Shown here in pieces: positions 24,641 through 32,829 of a DNA stretch of 64,000 bases; position 1 is the stretch's first letter; every line of letters starts with the position of its first letter. Under the pieces are notes generated by a model. The model was given only the letters and a program-made list of their open reading frames with translations. It searched no databases and was not told the origin of the DNA. The position numbers were made by a program, and so were the translations under genes. The stretch is from JAHEAO01 sp942492375 (lineage in GTDB: Bacteria > Pseudomonadota > Alphaproteobacteria > Rhodobacterales > Rhodobacteraceae), in contig CALOEL010000003.1 of the NCBI GenBank assembly GCA_942492375.1, positions 124,001 through 188,000 on the forward strand. Direction: 5' to 3'.

Positions 24641-25534
24641 ATGGCACGCCATCCCCTCTATGGTCTCGCCCTTGCGCTGTTCGGCGCGCTGGTGCTGACG
24701 CCCGACACGCTGTTCATGCGGCTCTCGGGGATGTCGGGCTACCAGATGGTGGCCTGGCGCGGGCTGCTGATGGGCGCGATCATGCTGACCGCCTGGATGC
24801 TGACCAGCCGCGACCGGCGCGCCGATGCGGCGCTGCTTCTCGGCGGGGCGGGGCTGATCGTGCTTGCGTGCCAATATGTGAATGCGACGCTCTTCAACCT
24901 CGCCATTGCAACCGCCCCGGTCGCCGTCGTGCTTTTCGCCGTCGCGACCATTCCCGTCTTCGCCGCGATCTTCGCCCGGATCGTGTTCAACGAGCCGACC
25001 CGCCCCGCCACATGGCTGACCATCGCCGCGGTGCTGACCGGCATCGGCATGGCCGTCTTCGGGACAGAGGCGGGCGGGATCGGCCTCGACCTCAACGCGG
25101 CTCTCGGCGCCCTGGCGGGGCTTTTCGTCGCCGCCGCAATGGCGCTGAATTTCGTGATGCTGCGCCACCACCCGGCCCTTTCGGTGCTGCTGGTCATCGG
25201 CGCGGGCGGCGCGCTGTCGGGGTTCACCGGGCTGATCGTCACCGGCCCTGCCGCGATGACCGAAGGCTCGGTCTGGCCGATCATCCTGACCGGCGCGGTG
25301 ATCCTGCCGCTGTCCTTCGGCAGCCTGTCGCTGGCCTCGCGCCATACCCATGCCTCCAATGTCAGCCTGCTGCTGCTTCTGGAAACCGTGCTGGGCCCGC
25401 TCTGGGTCTGGTGGGGTATCGGCGAACGCCCGACCCCGGCAATGCTGCTGGGCGGGGCTATCGTCATCGGCAGCCTCTCGGTCTACCTCTGGCGGACCGG
25501 GCGGCGCCGGACAAGGGCCGCCGACCCGATCTGA
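24641..25534 (+). CDS. EamA/DMT-family transporter
   Basis: 297-residue inner-membrane protein made of two EamA repeats of five helices (about 1-145 and 150-290); each repeat ends in a pattern like IFARIVFNEPTRPATWLTIAAVLTGIG. Metabolite export is typical of the family. N-terminal MARHPLYGLALALFGALVLTPDTLFMR lacks a cleavable signal. Same strand as the SMR-like gene. Ends with a basic cytoplasmic tail. Confidence 0.88.
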   Translation: MARHPLYGLALALFGALVLTPDTLFMRLSGMSGYQMVAWRGLLMGAIMLTAWMLTSRDRRADAALLLGGAGLIVLACQYVNATLFNLAIATAPVAVVLFAVATIPVFAAIFARIVFNEPTRPATWLTIAAVLTGIGMAVFGTEAGGIGLDLNAALGALAGLFVAAAMALNFVMLRHHPALSVLLVIGAGGALSGFTGLIVTGPAAMTEGSVWPIILTGAVILPLSFGSLSLASRHTHASNVSLLLLLETVLGPLWVWWGIGERPTPAMLLGGAIVIGSLSVYLWRTGRRRTRAADPI

Positions 25535-25645
25535 CGGCCGGCGACAGGGTTCGGATCCGGTTTACCTCGGCTGGCAAAGTTGGCACGGGCAAGATCGACA
25601 GCGTCGCATTGGCAGACAACTGACGGCGCACGGGGGCGGGCCGAC

Positions 25646-26002
25646 CTAGTCGAAGTCGAAGATCTCGCTCAGGATGGATTTGCGCCGCCGCTTGCCGTAG
25701 CGACGGCGATCTTCGTCGTCATCATCATCCCAGTCGTCATCGCGCCGCGGCTGGCGCTGATCGCGGCGGGGCGGCTCTCGGCGGGCCTCTTCGCGATAGG
25801 GTTCACGGAATTCATGCACGGTATCGGCAAGCGGCTTGTCACGGCGCGGCTCTTCCTGCACGACCGGGGGCATCGTCTTGTCGATGATCTTGTCCAGCTC
25901 GCCCCGATCCAGCCAGACGCCCCGGCATTTGGGGCAATAGTCGATCTCGACCCCCTGGCGTTCGGTCATCACAAGCTCGGTATCGTCGATCGGACATCTC
26001 AT
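25646..26002 (-). CDS. TFIIB-type zinc-ribbon protein
   Basis: 118 residues. An N-terminal zf-TFIIB ribbon, MRCPIDDTELVMTERQG then DYCPKCRGVWLDRGEL, is followed by a highly charged, low-complexity Arg/Asp-rich region (about 55-105) and the short end KSILSEIFDFD. Cytoplasmic; function unknown. Relatives are small conserved proteins thought to bind nucleic acid or act as metallochaperones. Confidence 0.87.
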   Translation of the reverse strand: MRCPIDDTELVMTERQGVEIDYCPKCRGVWLDRGELDKIIDKTMPPVVQEEPRRDKPLADTVHEFREPYREEARREPPRRDQRQPRRDDDWDDDDDEDRRRYGKRRRKSILSEIFDFD

Positions 26003-26094
26003 CGCGCAGGCTCCTTGGTGGTTCGGTTTCAGGGGATATGGGGCCGCGATCCGCGGTGATCAACTTCACCGCGACGATTTGCGCAAGCCGCCGC

Positions 26095-26691
26095 CTAGCC
26101 GCCGGTGACCGTCAGCCCCAGAAGCCGCCAGCTTTGCATGCCGCCGCGATAGTAGAAGATCCGCTCCGCCGGATAGCCGGCATCGACCATCAGCCGGATC
26201 GCAGAGGGTGACTGCCCGCACCAGAGTCCGTTGCAATAAAGCGCGACCGGCCGGGCCGCCGCGCAATCCCAGCCGTCGAAATCCGCCTCACAGCCCAGAT
26301 CGCCAAGCCGGTCCAGGATCAGCGTGTAGGGGATGTTCACCGCGCCCGGGATCGCACCCTGATCAAACCAGTCAGGGGTGCGGCTATCAATCACCATGAC
26401 CTCGGGATCGGCCAGCATGTCCAGCAGTTCCAATTCGCCCACTGTCGTCACCCCCGGTGCGGGTGTCATCGGCTGGATGCAGAACGGCGGGCAGGCACGA
26501 GAGGTCTTGGCCCATTCGCCGGTGATCTCGTGGGTGTTGTCCTGGATGCGGCCGATCTCCACAGGCCCGTCCGGGGTCTCGACGGTCACCGAAGGCCGGT
26601 CCGGCGTGATGTTGACCGGCTCCGCTCCGGCGGCGCCGCCAAGGGTCAGCATGCAAGCTGCAAGTCGGAACATCGTAAGTGGCATCGGCAT
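26095..26691 (-). CDS. Exported rhodanese-domain protein
   Basis: 198 residues with an N-terminal signal peptide (cleavage near GAAGAEP). The rhodanese domain (about 85-195) includes VMVIDSRTPDWFDQGAIPGAVNIPY and the active-site loop YCNGLWCGQSPSA, whose second cysteine is at the usual catalytic position. Likely periplasmic sulfurtransferase or redox partner. An extra CPPFC motif upstream (about 67-71) could form a disulfide. Its partner is not evident from neighbours. Confidence 0.85.
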   Translation of the reverse strand: MPMPLTMFRLAACMLTLGGAAGAEPVNITPDRPSVTVETPDGPVEIGRIQDNTHEITGEWAKTSRACPPFCIQPMTPAPGVTTVGELELLDMLADPEVMVIDSRTPDWFDQGAIPGAVNIPYTLILDRLGDLGCEADFDGWDCAAARPVALYCNGLWCGQSPSAIRLMVDAGYPAERIFYYRGGMQSWRLLGLTVTGG

Positions 26692-26768
26692 CCTCCTGCT
26701 CGGGTTTCGCGCAGCCTCGCACCGCGACGGCCGGTCCGCAACCGGACAAGCGGGCGCACCCGACCGGT

Positions 26769-27401
26769 TCAGGTCACGCGCCAGTCCAGGACGAGCGCCC
26801 GGTCGCCTGAATGGTCGTGGTCGGGATTGTCGTAGATCGGGACTTCCCGCGCCGTGACCGGTCCGATCCGCCGGCTCTGCTTCAACTCCTGCAGGGCCGC
26901 GTCGAATCCCGCCGCCTTGAAATGCGCCGAGTTGACGCCGACAACGAAAAGCCCGCCCGACCGCACGAGCCCAAGCAACCGTGACAGAACCTCCGGCCCC
27001 AGATGACCATGCGTGAAGGTCCCCGCCGAAACCACCGCGCCGAACTCCGTCGGCAGATCGGTCAAATCTCCGGTCAGATCGACCTGGTGAAGCGCGCGAT
27101 AGATGCCGCGCCGCGCCGCCTGCGCCAGCATTTCCGGGGAGATGTCCATGCCATCGGCAACAACACCCAGCGCCGCGCCGACCAGCCCGGTGCCGCAGCC
27201 GATATCTGCTACCGGGACGTCGTCGGGCGCGGCCAGATCGCGGTAGACCGCTGCCACCGCGGCCGCATAGCTGTAGCCCAGACCGTTGACGAAGGCGCTG
27301 TCGTAGACGGCGGCGAATTCCCGGTAATAGGTCAGATTGTCGGCGGGCGTCGCCAGCCGGTATGCGCCTTCCAGCAGCGACTTGCCATCCTTGCCGACCA
27401 T
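26769..27401 (-). CDS. Class I SAM-dependent methyltransferase
   Basis: 210 residues. Motif I VADIGCGTGLVGAAL (about 62-76), an acidic residue at the end of the second strand (DGMDISPEML) and the motif IV-like GAVVSAGTFTHGHLG show a Rossmann methyltransferase. Similarity is to small-molecule methyltransferases (Methyltransf_11/25 type). Substrate unknown. Upstream and on the same strand is a universal stress protein gene. Confidence 0.85.
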   Translation of the reverse strand: MVGKDGKSLLEGAYRLATPADNLTYYREFAAVYDSAFVNGLGYSYAAAVAAVYRDLAAPDDVPVADIGCGTGLVGAALGVVADGMDISPEMLAQAARRGIYRALHQVDLTGDLTDLPTEFGAVVSAGTFTHGHLGPEVLSRLLGLVRSGGLFVVGVNSAHFKAAGFDAALQELKQSRRIGPVTAREVPIYDNPDHDHSGDRALVLDWRVT

Positions 27402-27446
27402 GCGCGCTCCTCCGTCCGCCGCGGCACCAGCTTAGCCCGGATAGGT

Positions 27447-27854
27447 CTATCGCACCACATGCACCGCGCAGTCGGCGTGGCGCACCACGCGTCCGGCGGT
27501 CGAACCCAGCAGATAGTCCTGCAATCCGGGCTTGTGCGAGGCGATAACGATAAGATCCGCACCACGGCGCGCCGCGTAGTCGGTGATCGCATGGCCGGCG
27601 GACCCATGGATCAGCGCGTGCTCGATATCCTCGGCGCCCCCGGTCTCTTGGCGCAGCACCTCCTCTGCCTGGATATGGGCCGAGGATTCCTGATCCGGAG
27701 GCAGGTACTGGCTGACATAGCTGGGGATCGGCTCGATCGCATGAACCGCGATGATCGTTCCGCCCTCGTCCAGCAGTTTCCGTGCGACCTTCAGCGCGGT
27801 CTGGGTGTGATCGCTGTGATCCGTGGCGATCGGCACCAGTATGGTCTTGTACAT
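27447..27854 (-). CDS. Universal stress protein (UspA family)
   Basis: 135 residues with one Usp domain: N-terminal MYKTILVPIATDHSDHTQTALK and the C-terminal ATP-binding loop GSTAGRVVRHADCAVHVVR (G-2x-G-9x-G-S/T-like). ATG at 27854 was chosen because the Usp strand 1 starts there; the longer upstream extension is not Usp-like. Cytoplasmic stress-linked nucleotide-binding protein. Confidence 0.9.
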   Translation of the reverse strand: MYKTILVPIATDHSDHTQTALKVARKLLDEGGTIIAVHAIEPIPSYVSQYLPPDQESSAHIQAEEVLRQETGGAEDIEHALIHGSAGHAITDYAARRGADLIVIASHKPGLQDYLLGSTAGRVVRHADCAVHVVR

Positions 27855-27916
27855 CTCGATATCCTCCACTGACGGTTCAACCTCGCACGGCCCCGGCTGC
27901 GCCGCCTTGCGATGGG

Positions 27917-28243
27917 TCAAGCCGCGTCGATGCTCTCGGCAACGTCGTACATCACCGGCTCGAAGCCTTTGCACAGTTCGCTTATCTTTCGGTTGCGCTT
28001 GCGCATTTCGTCGCTGCGCAACATCGCCTGGAAATCCTCTCGACGTTTCCATTGCGAATAGCTGGCGATCCGGGTCTGGGCATCGTTCAGATGGATCGCG
28101 ACAGAAATGAACCCCGGCTGCTTGCGGATAAAGGCATCATAGGCGCCGGTCAGTTCGTCCAGCAAATCCTGGCAGGTGCCGGGAGTGACGTCGAATGTGG
28201 TGATGACGGTCTGCAGATCGGCGGATTTGTTGATTGTGGTCAT
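27917..28243 (-). CDS. Antibiotic biosynthesis monooxygenase (ABM) domain protein
   Basis: 108-residue dimeric alpha-beta barrel protein: TFDVTPGTCQDLLDELTGAYDAFIRKQPGFISVAIH followed by SYSQWKRREDFQAML, the ABM pattern. Such proteins oxidise small aromatics or degrade haem, or have no known substrate. Separated by about 60 bp from the Usp gene and probably cotranscribed with it. Confidence 0.85.
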   Translation of the reverse strand: MTTINKSADLQTVITTFDVTPGTCQDLLDELTGAYDAFIRKQPGFISVAIHLNDAQTRIASYSQWKRREDFQAMLRSDEMRKRNRKISELCKGFEPVMYDVAESIDAA

Positions 28244-28370
28244 GGGGTCCTCCGAAGCGGGCTTTCACGGGATCAGCCTAGACCGTCCCGTTCGCCCCGT
28301 CCAATGCTTCGGATGCCCGGCGTCCCGATCCCGATTGCCCCGCCGCGGTCGTGCCGCTAGCGTCACCGGC

Positions 28371-28862
28371 ATGGCCATCGACCCGATCAGACCCACCGAT
28401 GACGAGGCGCGCGGCCTTGCGCGTGACCTGCTGGCGACCGCGCGGCACGCGGCCCTTGCCGTCCGTCACCCGAAGACGGGCCTGCCGCACGTAACCCGCA
28501 TCGCCCTCGGCCTTACGCCCGAGGGCATCCCGATTTCCCTGATTTCGTCGCTCGCGCTGCATACAGGCGCGCTGCACGCCGAACCCGCCTGCTCGCTCCT
28601 GATCGGCGAGCCCCCTGCGAAGGGCGATCCGCTCGCCTTCCCCCGTTTGACCCTGGCCGCGCGGGCCCGCTTCGTGCCCCGAAGCGCGCCCGAACATGCG
28701 GCGCTGCGCGACCACTGGCTGGATCATCATCCGAAGTCAAAACTCTACATAGACTTCACCGATTTCAGCTTCGTCACTTTCGAAATGACCGAAGCCGCCC
28801 TGAACGGCGGCTTCGGCAGGGCCTATCAACTCACGCCTCGGGATCTGGTTGCAATCTCCTAG
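28371..28862 (+). CDS. Pyridoxamine 5'-phosphate oxidase-like FMN/haem-binding protein
   Basis: 163-residue split-barrel protein: HAALAVRHPKTGLPHVTRIALG and ISLISSLALHTGALHAEPACSLLIGEP match the HugZ/PNPOx-like group. The C-terminal end LYIDFTDFSFVTFEMTEAALNGGFGRAYQLTPRDL is characteristic. Possible FMN- or haem-dependent oxidoreductase. Its TAG stop overlaps that of the convergent beta-helix gene in a CTAG. Confidence 0.85.
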   Translation: MAIDPIRPTDDEARGLARDLLATARHAALAVRHPKTGLPHVTRIALGLTPEGIPISLISSLALHTGALHAEPACSLLIGEPPAKGDPLAFPRLTLAARARFVPRSAPEHAALRDHWLDHHPKSKLYIDFTDFSFVTFEMTEAALNGGFGRAYQLTPRDLVAIS

Positions 28863-31150
28863 AACGGATTGTCCATCCGCGAGGTCACGATCACCCGGCC
28901 CTTGACAGGTTCCGGCCAGGTCAGCCGCACCAGGTTCGAGGATGACCCGTGGTTCGGCGTGACATAGGGCAGCGCCCAGACCGTGGCGCCCGCCGCGTTC
29001 GTGGCCGCGCCTTCCACCTGCACGCTCGGCACCATCCGCGACCATCCGCCGAAAGGCAGATAGCCGCTGCCGTCCAGCGCCCAATTGATGGCCTCCGACC
29101 CCTGCACGAATTCCAGCGTCACCGGGTTGATCGTCGGCTGGTCGATCCCGTTGAAGGAATTGCCCTCGAACACCACGTTCCGGCTGCGACCGAAATCGAG
29201 CCCGGCAATGGAATCGTCCACTGATTCGACCCGTCGGATGTTCCCGTTGATCGATTTGAAGCTGTTACCCTGCACGCTGAGCCCCTGGATGAAATGACCC
29301 GGCCCGTAGGGCTTGATGACGATCCAGTTGAACCAGTCCGCGGCATCCGAGCAGGTGAAGATGTTGCCCGTCACCGTAAGCCCGCCGAACGAGAACTCGA
29401 TCCCGAAGGCGGGCTCTGCATCGTGTTCGTTGGTCCATTCGATAGAGGAGTTGTCGACGTAGTTGCCGGTGATCACCGATTTCACGTTTGGATAGGTGAA
29501 GATCATGCCACCCAGACGCGGGCCATCCACATCGCCGTCGCCCTGGAACCAGTGGTTGCCTACGATCAGGTGACCGTTGCCGAACAGCACGCCAGTGTGC
29601 CGGAACCGCTCGAACCGGTTGTCGCGGATCTTCGCGTCGTTGGCGTTGACGTTGAAGGCGATGGTGCTGCGGTCGGTCGCGCGCACCGACTGCTCGTTGG
29701 ACACGAAATGGCAGCGGTCGATCTGCAGATCCTGGCAGCCCTCGCCATGGCTGGTCACGCCGCGGTCACGCGGCTTGGTCACAAAACAGTCCTTGAGGTG
29801 AAAGGTCTGGCCCGCGGGCGCCAGCAGAACGCCGCTGGCATTGCCCGCGCACATCAGCTCGACATCTGTCAACGTGAACTTCGACAGCTTGGAAAAGCCG
29901 GAGAAATCAAGAATATATTTGAATCTCGTGAAAGTGTAGTTCTGCGTCGCCGCTGCGCCATAGAGCGGCTGGCTCAGCGTCACGGTCCCCGCGCCCACGT
30001 TTTTCGCCGTGACATAGACCTCGCGCCCGACGCCATTGCCCGTGACCAGCGATCCGACCTCGATGTTGGCGACGTTGGCGACATTGCTCAGCGCTTTCGG
30101 ACTTGCCGCCGAATAGCTGGCAGCGGAACTTGCCACGCTCGGCTCCCAGGCCGGCCCCGCCACCGCGTTGAACTGGCCGTTGCGGATCACCCGGCGCACT
30201 TCAAACGTGTCCTTGCTGGCCTCCGCCGCCGCCAGATCGATCGGCGCGTCCAGCTCGATCCGCCGCCCACCCATATCGAGCGACTCGTGGTCCGAGAAGT
30301 TCAAGAGCGCCTGGAACGCCTTCTTGAAGCCCAGGACCTCATCGCCGAACGCGTCGATGTAATCCGGCAGCTTGAACGACCCGCGCAGGATCAGCCGCTT
30401 GTCGGCGGGCATCGCGACCGTGCCCTCAAAGCGGATGCGGTTCAGCAGCGATACATGATCGCCAAGGAAATACTCGCCCGACGGTACCAGCACATCGCGC
30501 CCCGCCGCCGCCATATCCGCCGCCTCGAACGCCGCCCGGTCGTCGGTCACGCCATCACCGATCGCGCCGTAGTCGCGCACATCGACCCAGTCCATCATGT
30601 CGCGGTGGAAGACGCCGGTGACATCCTCGATCACCAGATCCTCGATCCGCACCAGCCCGCCATTCGTGCCGGTCAGGTCCAGCCCGAAATGTCCATAAAG
30701 CGGCACGGTCCCCCAGACCATGTCCACCCCGCCGCGCTGGCCGGTGCCGATGATCGCGGAAACCTCGACAACCTCGCCATAGGTGGTCAGCGGGACCGAC
30801 GTTCCGGTCTCGACCAATCCCGGCACATGCGCCTCGCCCGGCCCGCCGGCCCAGCCTGCGACGCGGACCGAAGCCAGCGCCCCGCTGATCGCTTTCACCC
30901 GCGCGCGCACCCGCAGGTAACAGCCCGGCAACAGCGGCGTCTGCCCCATGAAGCGCAGCTTCTGGATGGTGTCGGTCTTCAGCAGTTCGAGGCAATTGCC
31001 GAAATCCTGATCCGCCACGACCACCGACACGTTGCCCGCCCCGTCATAGCTCGCCGATCCTGCCGTGCCGTCTTCGCTCGACCAGACATCCAACCCGTTC
31101 GAGAACGCCGGCGGCATCAGCGCCAGACCCTCGGTGATCGCCTTGTTCAT
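28859..31150 (-). CDS. Right-handed beta-helix (pectate-lyase-3/GH28-like) protein, tailspike-like
   Basis: 763 residues. The N-terminal 190 residues form beta-rich modules (carbohydrate- or particle-binding-like). The sequence MDWVDVRDYGAIGDGVTDDRAAFEAAD (about 200-225) is the classic entry to pectate-lyase-type beta-helices. Repeating N-x-F/G-N turns (IRDNRFERF, VITGNYVDNS, VQGNSFKSIN, VFEGNSFNGID) mark helix coils to about residue 690. No signal peptide is visible. Such proteins occur as phage tailspikes or surface polysaccharide-processing proteins; no phage genes adjoin it. Confidence 0.8.
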   Translation of the reverse strand: MNKAITEGLALMPPAFSNGLDVWSSEDGTAGSASYDGAGNVSVVVADQDFGNCLELLKTDTIQKLRFMGQTPLLPGCYLRVRARVKAISGALASVRVAGWAGGPGEAHVPGLVETGTSVPLTTYGEVVEVSAIIGTGQRGGVDMVWGTVPLYGHFGLDLTGTNGGLVRIEDLVIEDVTGVFHRDMMDWVDVRDYGAIGDGVTDDRAAFEAADMAAAGRDVLVPSGEYFLGDHVSLLNRIRFEGTVAMPADKRLILRGSFKLPDYIDAFGDEVLGFKKAFQALLNFSDHESLDMGGRRIELDAPIDLAAAEASKDTFEVRRVIRNGQFNAVAGPAWEPSVASSAASYSAASPKALSNVANVANIEVGSLVTGNGVGREVYVTAKNVGAGTVTLSQPLYGAAATQNYTFTRFKYILDFSGFSKLSKFTLTDVELMCAGNASGVLLAPAGQTFHLKDCFVTKPRDRGVTSHGEGCQDLQIDRCHFVSNEQSVRATDRSTIAFNVNANDAKIRDNRFERFRHTGVLFGNGHLIVGNHWFQGDGDVDGPRLGGMIFTYPNVKSVITGNYVDNSSIEWTNEHDAEPAFGIEFSFGGLTVTGNIFTCSDAADWFNWIVIKPYGPGHFIQGLSVQGNSFKSINGNIRRVESVDDSIAGLDFGRSRNVVFEGNSFNGIDQPTINPVTLEFVQGSEAINWALDGSGYLPFGGWSRMVPSVQVEGAATNAAGATVWALPYVTPNHGSSSNLVRLTWPEPVKGRVIVTSRMDNPF

Positions 31151-31375
31151 ACAGAATATCCTTTCGAAGAAAACGGCACGGATATTCACCGAACGGGGGC
31201 GCCCCTTCGGTTCTCGTCCATAGCCGATTGCGGAAAACCGGGCATGTCGCCCGTTGGCGGAAAGGGGTATCAGCCCAGTTCTAACGCTCCGCTAACCGAC
31301 CGTTCGCAGCGTGCTTCGGAAGCGGGATTGACCCGGCCGCCCAATCGGACGCAGCATCGAGCCAGGGAGGACGCC

Positions 31376-31792
31376 GTGCCGGAACTGCTGAAGATCATCC
31401 ATTTCCTTGCCTTCTCCGCCGCGATCGGCGCGGGCCTTGCCAATATCCTTGCGGCCTACCGCCTCCTGCCGTTGCCGCCCGGGGCGATGCCTCGCGCCGC
31501 CGCCTACCGCGCCAGGCTGCTCTCGATTTCGACCGGCGGGCTCGCGCTTCTGTGGATCACCGGGCTCGCCCTGCTGCCAGGCCGGCCGGGCAGCCTGTCC
31601 GATCCGGTCTTCCTGATGAAACTTCTAGTGGTGCTCGTGCTCACGGCGGTGGTCACGCTGGCGAATCTCGCAATGATCCGCGCCCGTCGCAGCGGCACGC
31701 CGCCCGACCCCCGGCGCATGAAGCGCCTCGGCCTTGCCGGCCCCGCCCTCGCGAGCCTCGCGCTGATCCTCGCGGTGGTCGCCTTCAACTAG
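31376..31792 (+). CDS. Small integral membrane protein, four TM
   Basis: 138 residues with four hydrophobic helices (IIHFLAFSAAIGAGLANILAAYRLL; GGLALLWITGLALLPG; FLMKLLVVLVLTAVVTLANLAMI; ALASLALILAVVAF). GTG start at 31376 with GGGAGG correctly placed upstream. The His in the first helix and the layout recall CopD/DUF2214-like membrane proteins, but the family is not certain. Isolated gene on the + strand. Confidence 0.7.
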   Translation: MPELLKIIHFLAFSAAIGAGLANILAAYRLLPLPPGAMPRAAAYRARLLSISTGGLALLWITGLALLPGRPGSLSDPVFLMKLLVVLVLTAVVTLANLAMIRARRSGTPPDPRRMKRLGLAGPALASLALILAVVAFN

Positions 31793-31846
31793 GGAAGGCG
31801 ATGATAGTCCAACTCGGCGATTGGATCCAGCGTGGCTTGCTTTCTC

Positions 31847-32194
31847 CTAGCTTCCGTCGAGAAGGCCGACTGTGTTGCCCTCCGGGTCAGAGAATTCTAG
31901 AAAGCGCAGGCTCTCGAAGCCTTCTACCGCGACTGGCTCGGGCAATGTTATTCCTGCCTCAGACAAGCGCTCGATCTCGGCATCGAGGTCCGGAACATGC
32001 AGGGTCACGGTCGCGCCGCCATGTCCCCCGGCACTATCGAGAACCTGGAATAGAACATCATCCGCGAGAACCCATTCGTGGCAGGACGGCATCGGATCGC
32101 GGTCCCAGCGGCGACCGATGAACTTCGCCCACCAGTCGGATTGAGCGGCGAAATTGGCGGCGTTAACACTCAAGAAGATGTGATTGATCTTCAT
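31847..32194 (-). CDS. Glyoxalase/bleomycin-resistance (VOC) domain protein
   Basis: 115-residue single VOC domain: N-terminal MKINHIFLSVNAANFAAQSDWWAKFIG and C-terminal LRFLEFSDPEGNTVGLLD. One metal-site His is at the N terminus and one Glu/Asp near the end. Works as a dimer; the reaction is not predictable (dioxygenase, isomerase or binding protein). ATG 32194 with AGGGACCT upstream. Confidence 0.85.
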   Translation of the reverse strand: MKINHIFLSVNAANFAAQSDWWAKFIGRRWDRDPMPSCHEWVLADDVLFQVLDSAGGHGGATVTLHVPDLDAEIERLSEAGITLPEPVAVEGFESLRFLEFSDPEGNTVGLLDGS

Positions 32195-32339
32195 AGGTCC
32201 CTGCCTTTCGTTCCCTGAACGAGAACAAATCAAACGAGCCTGCATAAGGTTCAGCCAGGCCCAACGGCAGGGCCAGCGGATAGCCAATGATACGCATCCT
32301 GTCCTACTAGATGCGGTGAGTAGGCGACCGCCGTCCGCG

Positions 32340-32744
32340 CTAGGCGCCGACCTCCGGCGCCCGCTCGATCCGGACACCGTTGATCTGCCAGCCGTCCTCG
32401 GTCTCTATCATCTCGTATTCCGCGACATAGGTGACCCCGTCCTGATCCACCAACTGGACCCGCTGGACGATCCGTCCATCTGTCTCGCTGAGGTCGAGAA
32501 ACCGAACGACGAGCGGCCTCCAGACCATCGGATAGCCCTTGCGCACCATCACGCCGAAATTCTCCGGTGTGCGGAAGATGCCCTGGATCATCGGGCTGGC
32601 ATAGCTGAACGCCCTGTCGAAATCATCCTCCAGGAAGGCGTCGATCTGGCTTCGGATCGTCCCCTCGATCGCGCCGTCCTGCGCGGCGGCGGGCGGACCC
32701 GCCACTCCGATCGCCAGGACCATGCTCAACATCAGTCGCCGCAT
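32340..32744 (-). CDS. Exported DUF4864 protein
   Basis: 134 residues with a signal peptide (MRRLMLSMVLAIGVAGPPAAA). The mature domain has the SnoaL/NTF2-like DUF4864 pattern: IRSQIDAFLEDDFDRAFSYASPMIQGIFRTPENFGVMVRKGYPMV and YEMIETEDGWQINGVRI. Periplasmic, function unknown. ATG 32744 follows AAGGGAGGAACCGTG. Confidence 0.87.
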   Translation of the reverse strand: MRRLMLSMVLAIGVAGPPAAAQDGAIEGTIRSQIDAFLEDDFDRAFSYASPMIQGIFRTPENFGVMVRKGYPMVWRPLVVRFLDLSETDGRIVQRVQLVDQDGVTYVAEYEMIETEDGWQINGVRIERAPEVGA

Positions 32745-32829
32745 CACGGTTCCTCCCTTTCCCTTAAGGAAAGCTAGGCCGGGCGCGCGCCCGATCAAAC
32801 CGACAATATCGTGATGCGCGGCGCGCTCC

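Noticed and set aside
29294..31375. Long + strand frame opposite the beta-helix gene
   Set aside because: Antisense shadow; only the last 138 codons from GTG 31376 have an RBS and a membrane-protein pattern.
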